Source of the DNA: Riptortus pedestris | Taxonomy: Eukaryota; Arthropoda; Insecta; Hemiptera; Alydidae | Direction of reading: 5' to 3' | Length of the DNA stretch: 64,000 nt | Assembly (NCBI GenBank): GCA_019009955.1 | Contig: CM032230.1 | Location: forward strand, 18,775,501-18,839,500 | In this document: positions 1 through 10,475 of the stretch, one piece after another | Position numbering within the stretch: position 1 is the first letter of the stretch | How the letters are laid out: each line of letters opens with the position of its first letter | Translations under genes and position numbers: made by a program | Notes under the pieces: generated by a model | The model's database searches: none | What the model was told of the DNA's origin: nothing | What the model saw: only the letters and a program-made list of their open reading frames with translations

Positions 1-243
1 ATAATAACTTAGATATAGATAACTTTTTATTCTAACAAGGTTTAGATATGTTCCTCCAGTAGAATAAATTTACATTTAATTTAAAGTCATCCTTTTTTCC
101 CCATCCGAACTTTTTTTTTCAATTTATTTTAATTTTTGTATTTAATTTTTTTTTTCACATGTGTCATAAGAAACGTTCATTAAACATAATCCAATAGAAA
201 TAAAATTTTTAAAAAAATTATAGAACCAAAATAAAAGGTTTTT

Positions 244-317
244 AAGGTTGTGGGCTCGAGGAGCCCCCCCCCTGGTAATCCATGCGACCTGGGAGAGGTC
301 GGTAATACTAGGGTTAA
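244..317. mobile_element. possible piggyBac-type terminus
   Basis: Read on the minus strand, this stretch begins TTAA then CCCTAG, the usual piggyBac end with its TTAA target, and runs into a GC-rich segment with a short hairpin (GACC...GGTC) and a run of C. The piggyBac remnant at 41.3-42.2 kb also starts TTAA-CCCTAG. No partner end or transposase is seen, so the match may be chance. Confidence 0.3.
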
Positions 318-616
318 AACATAATGTAAGCATGAGCTATTTAATGATAAATAAGTTTTAATTGAAAATTCTATTAATAGGTTTAGGGGTTAATGTCTGG
401 AGACAATAGAAAAATGTCCAGCACGCAGGGGCGTAAACTAAGCAGATTTCCAACGGGAAGGTTTACAACAGATACATCTACATATTGGTAACTGCACCGT
501 GAATGTTAAGCGAATAAATACAAACAGTAAGAAGAAATCTTATAGTCAATTAACAAGTTAATAACACCTATAACGGTTATTTGTAAGCAAACAGGCCAGC
601 GATCATCGTAGCGCTG

Positions 617-647
<31 letters not shown>

Positions 648-852
648 CTGCTCAAAAATGAATAGGGATATTGGTTATTTTTTCTTATCCTATTAATTTT
701 AATTAAATCGATCTAAATTAAATTTCTTTTTTATGGGGGAAAAAGACAATAATTTCTAATAAATATTATTGATATTTATAATTTAAAAAAAAAAAATATG
801 CTATAATGCCATACATACCACAAAACAGCCAATATCCCTATTCACTTTTGAG

Positions 853-857
<5 letters not shown>
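648..857. mobile_element. Tc1/mariner-type MITE, about 210 bp
   Basis: The ends are inverted repeats of about 27 bp starting ACTGCTCAAAA and containing GAATAGGGATATTGG on both sides. It lies inside a (TA)n tract, as expected for a TA-targeting element. There is no coding capacity; the ORF across its right end is a translated TA repeat. CTGCTCAAAA-type ends are common in Tc1-like elements, which is the basis for the class call. Confidence 0.75.

Positions 858-917
<60 letters not shown>
858..917. repeat. (TA)n microsatellite
   Basis: About 60 bp of uninterrupted TA, the central tract of the surrounding family H copy, to the right of the MITE. Confidence 0.95.
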
Positions 918-922
<5 letters not shown>

Positions 923-1030
923 GAACGGACCTTTTCGTCATCGCTTACATCGAGGGAATTTGAAGAAATTTTTCGAAAATCGCGACATGTGTTCAACCCC
1001 AATAGTTGGTTTTCCTAACGGATATCTGCT

Positions 1031-1578
1031 AATCAATTAATAATAATATAGTATTATTATTTATTATTATATTAAGTTTACATAATCATCAGGATTATTT
1101 TTATAAACGTTTCGCTTAGAATATATATCAGAGATGCACATTTGAGTAATAAAAATTTTTATTTTTATGAGAGGGATCAATATATTTATAACCAGTCTTA
1201 CTGAAAATTTATTCCTTTAGTTTGCTTAATACATTTTTTCTCTAGCACTAATAATACAGATATTTGTATTTTATAAAAATGTTTTCGTACAAGGAGGGGA
1301 AGGGGTTTGAGCGGAGGTTTGTGCTCAGAAATTCAAATTATCTCCGACATTATGAGCCCCTTAAAAATGTTCTTCATAATTAATTATGTTGTTATTTTAG
1401 TTGTCTACAAAATTTTTTTTTCAACCCCTAATAATTCCAGAGATATTTCTATTTGTTAGTTTTCGGTCATCTGTAAACCGCCTCCCTACATATACATGTT
1501 AATGTTTTTTTTCACTTCGAGCACTTGAGCCACTCAACATATATTTTCTGGTTGTGTTTCATGTTCTGTTAACAGGAA
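1031..1578. other. gene-free AT-rich stretch
   Basis: No gene or intact element is recognised. The part around 1180-1380 has phrases like the family H right half (TCTCCGACATTATG, a G-rich run), so it may be a very old copy. Confidence 0.4.
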
Positions 1579-1661
1579 AAATGATAGAGTTGTGCCAGAT
1601 CGGTATCAAGTCTCTTCACGTGGGACCTGAGCTTAGTTTATGTAGTTCTTTCGTGACCGAT
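1579..1661 (+). mobile_element. family H 3' end fragment
   Basis: Contains TCTTCACGTGGGA, a degraded subterminal repeat and the end GTGACCGA. It is followed within a few bases by the 5' end of the next copy, starting a head-to-tail series. Confidence 0.6.
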
Positions 1662-1666
1662 TTATT

Positions 1667-2037
1667 ACCACATTTCCCTTAACGGAAATCAGCTATTGAG
1701 GTCGTACTTATGACTCGATTTTGGGATTATTTTTTCAAATTTCCATCGATCCTAACCTCTACTATAGTAAATAGTTTTCAATAAAATTAATGTGTTATAT
1801 TCTGATACATTTCAGTAATTATTTTTCTACCCGGCACGAGGCTGGCAGACTTGTTTGTTTACATTTCAGACGCTTCCCGTTGGAAGGTTATTAAATTTGT
1901 CTTAAAGATTTCTTATTATCGTTTACTTATTCACTTTATATTTACGGTGGTATTGTGTTGCCAGTATGTAGATTTATATTTTGTTAAACTTCACGGGGAT
2001 AGTCTGCTTAGTTTACGCAGCCCCTGCGGGACGGACC
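1667..2037 (+). mobile_element. family H element, short form without TA tract
   Basis: Starts ACCACATTTCCC, a variant of AGCAGATTTCCC, with the left-block phrase GCTATTGAGGTCGTACT. It jumps to a right-end module that includes the phrases at 1765-1830, and ends with ACGCAGCCCCTGCGG and GACGGACC. An internal deletion removed the microsatellite and most of the right block. Confidence 0.8.
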
Positions 2038-2063
2038 TTTTTTGTGCTTACTGCGTTTTAATT

Positions 2064-2181
2064 ACCAGATTTCTTTAAGCGAAATCAGCTATTGAGGTCG
2101 TACTCATGGACGCGATTTTCGAAAAATGTTTTCAAATGTCCATCGATCCTACCCAGGAGATGACGAAAATGAGGTCCGTTC

Positions 2182-2245
<64 letters not shown>

Positions 2246-2646
2246 CTGTTAACGCTCTAGCGGTCGCAATTTTTGTTTGATCGTTACCAAACTCGATATT
2301 TAAACGTTTTATGCAAAAAGACATTTCATGTTCGTTAATGGCTGAAATCGGACCAGTGGGAGGGGAGGATTTTCGAAAATTCGAAATATCTCCGTTACCA
2401 TACGTCGGATCAAGAAATTGTATAGAGCAAATCTTATTGCAAATTAAATTTACTATAAATATTCTTCTATACATTTGTTCTCTATCTTGAATAATAACCT
2501 AGATATTTGCATTTTATTAGTGTAACTGGCGAGTGAGTTTCCCGCCAAAAGCTAGTTCGGCCGTAACTGTTGGGCTCTCGTATGGAGATTTCTCTATTGT
2601 ATAACTTCACGTGGGAAATCTGCTTAGCAGCCCCTGCTTGACGGAA
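2064..2646 (+). mobile_element. family H element, full length, tandem to previous
   Basis: Begins 27 bp after the previous 3' end with ACCAGATTTCTTT and carries the full left block and a long (TA)n at about 2189-2240. The right block follows: CTCTAGCGGTCGCAATTTTT, TAATGGCTGAAATCGGACCA and the G run. The 3' hairpin is partly lost (GCAGCCCCTGCTTGACGG). The minus-strand frames across it are translated TA repeat. Confidence 0.9.
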
Positions 2647-3386
2647 TTTTTGTGAGATTAAGCAGGGGAAGGCTTGAGAAGTAATTTTGTGCATTATTTG
2701 ATTTCCCTTTATGGGAAGTTCGCTGTGTTAAGTGTGCATCAAGCTTTTATTTGTAAGTTTATTAAATGTATATATATCTATAATTGTGTTGATGCAGGTA
2801 TATATGGTGTTATTCTTTCTGGAGTTTTGCTCAATGTTGGTGAAAACATCCTAGTTTATCCCCGATATTTCGAGAATATTTGTTTTCTCTTTATTGCACA
2901 TTGTTATTAAACTAGAGTTAGAGTGTAACAGAGAGTGTTTATGCTATTTTTGCTTACAAAGACTAAAAATACTTAAAAACTGTTGGACATAACTATTGCA
3001 GTAAGGACTAAGGTTACAATAACCTCCCTTGGTCTGTTTACACATAGCAGGGTCACTCCCTTACACATGTTTTTTATATCTATAGTAAACTGAACTGTAT
3101 TATAATTATTATACTGGAGCTGTTATAACACCTTATACCTTTCTAACGTTCCTTAAAACTACTCGTGCATTGGTTGCAAAACAATAGGTCCACTATCTAC
3201 TCTTTGCTATCTTTTTACGGAGGAGGTTACTATCTAGACTCTTGCTATAAGTTCTGTTTATTTTAATTTTGAAAGAAACCCATAATAGTATGATGTAACA
3301 GTCATAAAATTAATAAAATTTTTTGTTAGTTGGGCCAGTATGGCTACATTTTCAAACAGTTTCAGAAGAAGGTCAGCACTGGTTTA

Positions 3387-3426
<40 letters not shown>

Positions 3427-3557
3427 CATATATCCTATCCATACTATTCTCGATACATAAGAGTATGATGTAAAACTAAAGTAGGACTGGGATTAACTGA
3501 AGCACGAAAACTAAGAAATGCAAATATCTGTATAATAATCATGATAAAGAAAAAAAA
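2647..3557. other. intergenic stretch with a (TA)n tract and family H scraps
   Basis: No gene is recognised. A (TA)n tract lies at about 3388-3422. A minus-strand scrap of a family H right-end module (GCAAATATCTG and the preceding GAAGCACGAAAACT) lies at about 3465-3540, directly before the next copy. Confidence 0.5.
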
Positions 3558-4306
3558 GTCCGTCACGCAGGGGCTGCGTAAACTAAGCAGATTTCCCATG
3601 TGAAGATTTAAATAGAGAAATCTGCATACTGTTGACACAAAACCACCGTGATTAAATACAAATGGTGATGAGAAATCGTTCAGTTAATTAAAATAAATTC
3701 CCAACTGAAACGGCTTCTGAATTGTAAGAATAATTTATATTCTCAAGTTTTAGTAGTCCAAGAACTAAAGAAGGGGGCGGATGAACAGAACATATTTGCA
3801 TAAATCTTACAAAAGTAACGAAGGTAAGGTAAGGTTAGAAACGACAGGTGAGGTTAGAAGAAGCTTCCACCTGACCCGAGGAGTTACGGAAACGCCCGGC
3901 CTAATCTGAACTATACCCGACCACAGACTTCATAAAAATGCAATTTCCTCCGCTAATTTGCAATACGATTGGTTCTATACAATTTTTTGATCCGATGCAT
4001 AATAACGGAGATATTTTGAATTTTCGAAAATCCCCTCCTCTAAACTTCCCCCTCCCTCTAGTCCTATTTCAGCTATTAACGAACTTGGTCTGTCTTATTA
4101 CATAAAACGGTTAAATATCGAGTTTCGTAACGGTCAAACAAAAATTACGACCGCTAGGGCGTTAACAGACAAATATATATATAATTTTGAACGGACCTCA
4201 TTTTCGTCATCTCCTGGGTAGGATCGATGAACATTTGAAGAAATTTTTCGAAATTCGCGTCATGAGTACGACCTCAATAGCTGATTTTCCTTAGGGGAAA
4301 TCTGCT
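3558..4306 (-). mobile_element. family H element, full length
   Basis: Opens GTCCGTCACGCAGGGGCTGC with a perfect hairpin stem, then AAGCAGATTTCCC, the right block, only about four TA units at 4176, the left block and the end GGGGAAATCTGCT. Both subterminal repeats are intact, and the short TA tract shows that long arrays are not needed to define the family. Confidence 0.93.
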
Positions 4307-4950
4307 AATACATAAGTAACATCATTTATGGAACATTACATTCGCAATAAGCAGCGTTTTGATCCGACGCATAACTCAGATATTATTAATTACGCATACT
4401 TGCTACATGACCGTACCTAGTACATAGATGTCATATTTCACTACTTAAAACATTTTCGATAATTTATATCATTAGCCAATTGTGAATGTATATGGAAAAA
4501 AGAACATACTGAACATGCTCAATCGTCTCTGTTTCGGAATGCAATTATGATAATATTAAAAAAATTATTAAATGTTAACATAGCTTAATATGATTGCCAA
4601 ATATTTTAGTTTTCTATTAAACTTTCAATTGTTTTTTTTTTATATTATTAAATAGTATTTAGAGTTATATAAGTTATTCATTATAAATTTATTTCAAATT
4701 ACATAGATACATTTTATATAATCTATCAATTTATTAACTATAAAATAAATTTATTGACGTCTTATTTATTATTCATAATTTTATTAAAAGATGACATGCT
4801 TTACAAATTAAGAGGAAGTTACCCCGGACCTTCAAGAAACCATTTACTCATTTAGATATATTTTTTGGCAGATTTTTATTACAAATATTTCGTAGCTTTC
4901 TTTAATAATTTGACATTTCTGCTATTATTCATCTTATGTATGTATAAAAC
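4307..4950. other. gene-free stretch
   Basis: Very AT-rich, with no coding signal or clear repeat. Confidence 0.4.
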
Positions 4951-5048
4951 GTCCGTCACACAGGTGCAGCGTTACTAAGCAGATTTCCCACGCGAATGTT
5001 TACAATAGAGGCCAGCCAACCCATTAGAGCTGTATAGACAGATATATA

Positions 5049-5086
<38 letters not shown>

Positions 5087-5825
5087 TTGAAAAGAACATA
5101 TTTATTTTATTAAAAACTATTTACTATGGGTAGTGGAGTAATTTGAAATGAATCGGCATAATTTCTGTTTCAATCACTCAGATTTTTGTATTCCAAGAAC
5201 AAAAGAAGAGTGGGAGGGTGTTCATCAGAACGTATTTGCATATATCTAATAAAAGTTCAATGAAAACAATATTTAGTTTATTTAGCCTTGTAATGAAGTG
5301 GTTCATGATATTACAGCTTATTATTAATATGACACTGTGTGGGTTTACTGAAAGCGTAAAACTAAAAAAAATAACCCAAATATCTCGGTTAATACTCATT
5401 ATACGGAGCATGTGTGTATAATAATATTTATAGTAAATTTAATTTGCAATTAGAATGTTTCTATGTAATTTTTCGATCGACGAATAGTAACAGATATTTT
5501 AAATTTTCGTAATTCCTCCACACACCTTCTGGTTCGATTTCAGCCGTTAACGATCTTGATCTTTCTTTTTAGAGAAATCGACTAAATATTGAGTTTAGTA
5601 ACAATTAAACAATAATTGCAACCGCTAGAGCGCTAATAGGCATATATATGTGTGTGTGTGTGTGTGTGTATGTGTGTGCGCGTGCGTGCGTGTGTGTGTG
5701 TGTGGTTCATATAGTTTTGAATGGACCTCATATTCGTTATCTTACAGGTAGGATCGATGGACATTTGAAAATTTTTTTCTTAAATTGCATCATGAGAATA
5801 TCCCCAATAGCTGATTTCCCTCGAG
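4951..5825 (-). mobile_element. family H element with (TG)n centre
   Basis: Starts GTCCGTCACACAGGTGC and AAGCAGATTTCCC. A (TA)n lies near 5050-5080 and a (TG)n tract at 5647-5703. It ends at GCTGATTTCCC without the terminal GGGAAATCTGCT, so its 5' tip is lost. The right end is of the GGGTTTACTGAAAGC module type. Confidence 0.85.
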
Positions 5826-6208
5826 TCGTTGATATGTACCTTGGCCAGAGAGATAGAGGAGCAAGTGATGAGACTGACATCTTGAGCAAGTGACTTGTAA
5901 GAGATCTAATAGTACCTACTGAAGCATGAACCTTGCCAATCCTAGCCTTAATAATTCCCCTCGTATATCAAAGTCAGTTCTCCCTTTCAGCTAGCAACCA
6001 AGATTACTCTTATCTTCCCTCACCGTCTCACTACTAACTTTTGACTCCACTCGGCGTTTGTCGTCAGAATTACATTGTAAATATGACACTCACATAAATG
6101 TAGCAGATTTCGTCTGCTGTGGGACAAATACAATGGGTTTTTTTACTGTACCCACACCAGGTACTAATTTCTAAAAGAGTGATTTATTTTATTATTAAAT
6201 TAATGTTA
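5826..6208. other. unassigned stretch
   Basis: Somewhat less AT-rich than its surroundings. I recognise no gene or repeat. It contains the small inverted repeat GCAGATTTCGTCTGC at 6111. Confidence 0.4.
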
Positions 6209-6427
6209 GGGGCTCAGGTTAGCATGTGAGTTAAAGCCTTAATCTCACAAGGTAAACCTAGAGTGGCGAGTTCGATTCTTTCCTGGGCAAAGGAAATTAT
6301 TTAGTGACGAAATGCATTAAGTAACATCCGAAGTCCCACCCTGGCTAGTAAATGCTGGTAACCTGTAGATAACCCGTTCCAAATAGCTTTAGTTGCAAAA
6401 AGTGGACGTTAATAAATAATAATAATA
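6209..6427 (+). mobile_element. tRNA-derived SINE
   Basis: The head GGCTCAGG...CCTGGGCA can form a seven-pair acceptor-like stem. The T-arm-like part is GGCGAGTTCGATTC, with box B GTTCGATTC, though its 3' stem strand is changed in this copy. The body has CACCCTGGCTAG and GATAACCCGTTCC, and the tail is TGCAAAAAGTGGACGTTAAT followed by AAT repeats. Several more copies occur in the window. It lies head-on to the copy at 6760 with a Merlin-like fragment between them. Confidence 0.88.
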
Positions 6428-6484
6428 AATGTGAGCAAAAATGATAATATTCGTTGAGTTATTCATTTTGGGACCAATATGTTT

Positions 6485-6745
6485 TTAATGATCTTGAAAT
6501 ACTTTCAAATATATCCTCGTTCTTCTATCTCCTTCTGTAATTAAACTTATAAAGGTAAGGGGTCTTCTGGTTCCACACTCAATTTTGTTCTTTCTTTTAG
6601 CGTTGGCCCTCAATGACTCAATCCTTTGGGTATGGGCGTCTGTATTATGATCAACAAAATTATGTGAATTGTTGACTGTAATGCCTAAATAGAATTTTTC
6701 TGAGGCCTTGATATGATTTCCACAAGTCATAAAATATCGTTGTTC
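6485..6745 (-). pseudogene. Merlin/ISXO2-like transposase, C-terminal fragment
   Basis: Read on the minus strand, residues resembling NNSHNFVDHNTDAHTQRIE and KIECGTRR match the C-terminal part of ISXO2-like (IS1595 family) DDE transposases of arthropod Merlin elements. That part carries an N-S-x-x-FVD...AHTQ-x-IE motif and then a conserved ECGT. The N-terminal zinc ribbon and most of the catalytic core are missing. A SINE sits directly on the low-coordinate side of one copy and on the high-coordinate side of the other. The related fragment at 19.8-20.2 kb shares the ECGTRR segment. Family assignment rests on motif memory and should be confirmed by profile search. Confidence 0.65.
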
Positions 6746-6759
6746 CTTGGCGTATTTAA

Positions 6760-6990
6760 TTTTAATTTATTTATTAAGGTCCACTTTTTGCAATGAGGCT
6801 AACGGACACGGGTTATCTACAGGTTACCACCCTTTTCTAGCCAGGGTGGGACTAAGGATTTTTTAAAATGAATTCCGTCACTAAATAAATTCCTAATGCC
6901 CATGCGGAAATCGAACTCGCCACTCTAGGTCCACCAAGTGAGATAAAGGTCAACGCTTTAACTCGCATGGCTTACCTGAGTCCCCAAAAA
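6760..6990 (-). mobile_element. tRNA-derived SINE with target-site duplication
   Basis: Same family as the copy at 6209, in reverse. The direct repeat TGGCGTATTTAA occurs at 6748-6759 and 6991-7002, flanking the tail and the head. This is a convincing 12-bp target-site duplication from reverse-transcribed integration. Confidence 0.9.
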
Positions 6991-7002
6991 TGGCGTATTT
7001 AA

Positions 7003-7567
7003 GAATATTTAATACATTCTGTTATGTAGCCGATGTTGCACACGTGCACTCACGCCTCTAAATACCCATTGATTTGGGTTAATTCTTCCAAATGGTGAAA
7101 AGTAAGCTTCATAAAGTGTCGTGTTTTATGCATTATTTGAACCTTTGAAATGCAACTTCAGATTTAAGAACACGATTCAGTTGTATCAGATTCATTGTTA
7201 AAGGAAACAACTTCAACGTTCTTTAAAATCTAGAAGGCAATAGGCAGGTAAACTCCTTGTATACTTTTTTTTTCTTTTAAAATAGACATATGTTATTAAA
7301 AAAACGATATAATAAATCACTAATAATATTAAAAAGTAACGGGTGTGACAAAAGTAAAAAAAACCTACTACGTTTTGTGTTGTCATCAAATAGAAGAATA
7401 ATGTTTCTTGACCCATACCATACATATTTATATTATTTTTTAATAATTTACTCAAGTTTACTAAAATCCATATATATGCAATTTGAGAGAGAAATTGGTT
7501 TTCCAAGTCGCTGATTGTTCTGTGTTTGTTCCTAAAAAGGTCGTTGCTATTCTTTTCTATTAACAAA
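7003..7567. other. gene-free stretch
   Basis: AT-rich. The reading frames on both strands at 7213-7566 overlap each other and match no family I know. Confidence 0.4.
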
Positions 7568-8457
7568 TTCCGTCACACAGGTGCTGCTTTAACTAAGCTG
7601 ATTTTCCACGTGCTTCACGTATATGCATTTATCTAAAAACGTAAAAGTTCAATGAGAATACATTTTTTTTAAGCTTCAAATATAGTTCCTCATTTCTCAA
7701 CAGCTTAATATGACATAAGTAGAAGTGGGGCGGGGCTACTCATGTCATATTAATGATAAGCTGTTATATCATGAACCGCTTTATTCTAAGCTTAAATATC
7801 AAATATGGTTTTCAATAGTCATTCTGAGAGATACATTGAAATATGTAGTGTGATGACGTCTTCTCTTTAGTATTACTGGCCTTCACACGAAAATGTTTCG
7901 GTAATAAACATTTGTGATAAAATCTGATTTATGCGATACTCTATATTTAAAAGCATACTAATGCTCCTATCTTTTAATGACTGGAATTGAACTAGAAAAT
8001 ATAGAAGCAATATAGTTCAACTATTGATGTTCCTAAATTATTGTTTTATACATTTTTTCGTTACCCAAATATTAAGCTAGCTATTCTTCTGGATTTTACA
8101 CATTACACTTGGGGCTAAGATATTCGAATAAAACACATAACATTTATAGCACGTTTGCCATAAGAATGTTTCTATACAATCCAACACAAAATAACGGAGA
8201 TATTAAGAATTTTGGGGAAAACCCCCAGTCCTAGTGGTCGGATTTCAGCCATTAACAAACTTGATCTTTCTTTTTACATAAAATAATTAAATATCGAGTT
8301 TGGTAACGATCAAACACACACACACTCTCCCACAGGTTTGAACTGACCTCATTTTTGTCATCTCCTAGGTAGGATCCATGGATATTTGAGGAAGTTTTTC
8401 AAATTTCGCCTCATGAGAACGACCTCAATTGCTGATTTCCCTTAAGCGAAATTTGCT
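7568..8457 (-). mobile_element. family H element lacking TA tract
   Basis: Starts TTCCGTCACACAGGTGC and ends with AGCGAAATTTGCT. The centre holds a short CA run (about 8315) in place of TA. Its right-end module is duplicated in opposite orientation (7670-7790): TAATATGACATAAGTAG is followed by CTACTCATGTCATATTA, making an internal inverted repeat. Confidence 0.8.
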
Positions 8458-9443
8458 GTAAAAAAATATCAGTGAATTACACGTTGTAAATTATTACATT
8501 ATTCACCTGAATCATACTCGTAAAGTTCAAGTGAATAAGTAATTACTTGGATAAATGAATTAATGGAAGTGTTTTAGGAAACAAGTTATTAGTTAGATGC
8601 TTATATTTATCAAAATAGCGCGGTTCACTACAAATTTGTAATACTTTCAATGGCCCGTACAGGTCTGCCGTCTACAATTAATATTCATTCATTCACCATC
8701 GATTTCTACCATTAGCTACGATACCAATTTTACTTAAATCTACTAGAAAAATCGGATCATTTTATGTCCTACATTTTATCTCGATTCCGATAAAATAGTT
8801 GGTCTCTTAAGTTCGTACATCTATCATTAAAACCTACACTACAGCCAGGAATGGAAGAGACCTGCTGGCTTCCCCCCCCCTCCCCAAGCCGCCAGTTTCC
8901 GTGAAAAGACTACTGTACTACCTGGATCACAAACGTCGTCACTTCATCTTAGCCGCCTACTGTACAATATTAGTGAGTTGACCTTAGCTTTTCTTGCCCG
9001 GCGACATATATTCCTCATGAATTACTACAGTAAATAATAAAATTCAACCTGAATCATCTTATTAGCAATTATTATTAATATTGTGCTAATTTTTAACCCA
9101 CAAAAAGTGTGGCAATAAAAAAAATCTATATACTTTTTATCACTTTACAAAGCCGAATTAGTAAAAAATCAATAATCATTAGCCAAATCATATAGCGTGG
9201 GATCTTGTTTGGTATTCTTGAGTATGGTTGTCTTTGGGACGATTTGAAAGCCTATTTCCATGTTTAATTTTGTGTTAGTCACGCAAATTTGAGTGTTTTT
9301 GTCATAGAAGAGAACAGTATTATGTGGGCACTAAACTAAATGATTTATGATCATTTTTATAGTGGAAGAGGTATTCTGAGTTTCCCAGATTTTGTTTTTT
9401 TGTAACGGAGGGAAGAGATCTAACTTTCATCGTTTGGTGTATT
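8458..9443. other. unassigned stretch
   Basis: No gene is recognised. The short frame at 9195-9250 (ILEYGCLWDD-like) faintly recalls non-LTR reverse transcriptases but is too short to call. Confidence 0.35.
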
Positions 9444-9509
9444 AGCAGATTTCCCTTAGGGGAAATCAGCTATTGAAGACGTACTCATGACGTGATTTTC
9501 TAAAACTTT

Positions 9510-9554
<45 letters not shown>
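9444..9554 (+). mobile_element. family H 5' end with (TA)n
   Basis: AGCAGATTTCCC and the palindromic 5' end are intact, followed by a shortened left block and a TA tract from 9513. A Helitron segment begins where the right half should follow. Confidence 0.85.
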
Positions 9555-9560
<6 letters not shown>

Positions 9561-10031
9561 TTGTAAACTCTGTCTGTAGGTTGATTTTTTTCGCGAATTT
9601 TCACAATAACTTTTCGTTTCACATGTCATAGACACCATAACTGCAGTTTGTTTCTTTGGTGTGTGTTTGTTAATTTGTTTGTTTGTTTGTTACCTTTGCA
9701 CGCAAAAACGGCTAAACCGAATTTTATGAAACTTGGTATGTATGTTACTACTAACCCAACTTAGACTTTACGCTATATTTATATCCTCTGAAACGAACAG
9801 GAATGGCGCGATTAAACTGAACTTAAAAAACTCGGTATATCAATTATCATTAATTTTCCATGATTATAAGCTATATTAACATTTTTAGATTAGAACGTGA
9901 GTGGGGGTTATAAGGGAGGCCTGAAATGAAAATTCGCGATATTTCATTGTCTATTTGTTTTTCGACAAACATGCACATAACAAAAGTTGTTTACTTTGTT
10001 ATTTAGATTAACTTTTGTTTTATACATTTCT
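9555..10031 (+). mobile_element. Helitron-type element, 3'-truncated
   Basis: Carries the phrases CTCTGTCTGTAG, GCTAAACCGAATTTTATGAA and CTTGGTATGTATGTTACTAC, shared with the copies at 13.1, 39.1 and 58.0 kb. It stops at the boundary of the inverted arm (10032), so the CTAG end is missing. Non-autonomous. Confidence 0.7.
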
Positions 10032-10419
10032 CCGATTTCCTACGTGTGCCATTTATATACGTGTATCCCAAAACGTAAAAATTCCATGAGAACAATATTT
10101 GGTATTTAGGTTTGAAAAAATAACAGCTTATTGTTAATATGACATGAGTAGGAGTAGGGGTTACTGAAAGCCGAAAACTAAAAAATGCATATATCTCTGT
10201 TAGTAATCAAGAGATTGAACAAACATTACAAATGTAATTTGATTGGTTTTATGGAAAATTTTGATGGGACGTATAACGGGGATATTTCGAATTTTCAAAA
10301 TTACTTTCCTCTAACCGGACCAATTTTAGCCGATTATGAAATTCATCTTTATTTTTATATTAAACGATTAAATATAGCTTGCCATAGACCAGAAAAAGAA
10401 ATTGCGACCGCTAGAGCGT

Positions 10420-10421
<2 letters not shown>

Positions 10422-10472
<51 letters not shown>
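10422..10472. repeat. (TA)n microsatellite
   Basis: Central tract of the family H copy. It is the insertion target of the DD41D element. Confidence 0.95.

Positions 10473-10475
<3 letters not shown>

Larger units (their letters stand above)
417..1030 (-). mobile_element. family H (HINE-like) element, diverged, with MITE insert
   Basis: It opens with a degraded hairpin and AAGCAGATTTCC and closes with GATATCTGCT, so both subterminal repeats survive in altered form. The central TA tract is interrupted by a Tc1-type MITE at 648-857. It is one of the more diverged copies. Confidence 0.75.

Noticed and set aside
806..1018. Open frames with long Ile-Tyr runs at many sites (also 2085, 9456, 10185, 12770, 23963, 43438, 55297)
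   Set aside because: They are translated (TA)n or (CA)n microsatellites and have no conserved flanks.
6209..6300. SINE heads as functional tRNA genes
   Set aside because: The D and anticodon arms do not fold normally and the units are dispersed repeats with target duplications.
7213..7566. 117-residue minus frame with hydrophobic stretches
   Set aside because: AT-rich codon drift, overlapped by a plus frame, ends in a family H boundary, no family match.
9195..9250. Reverse-transcriptase-like words ILEYGCLWDD
   Set aside because: Too short, with no neighbouring motif.
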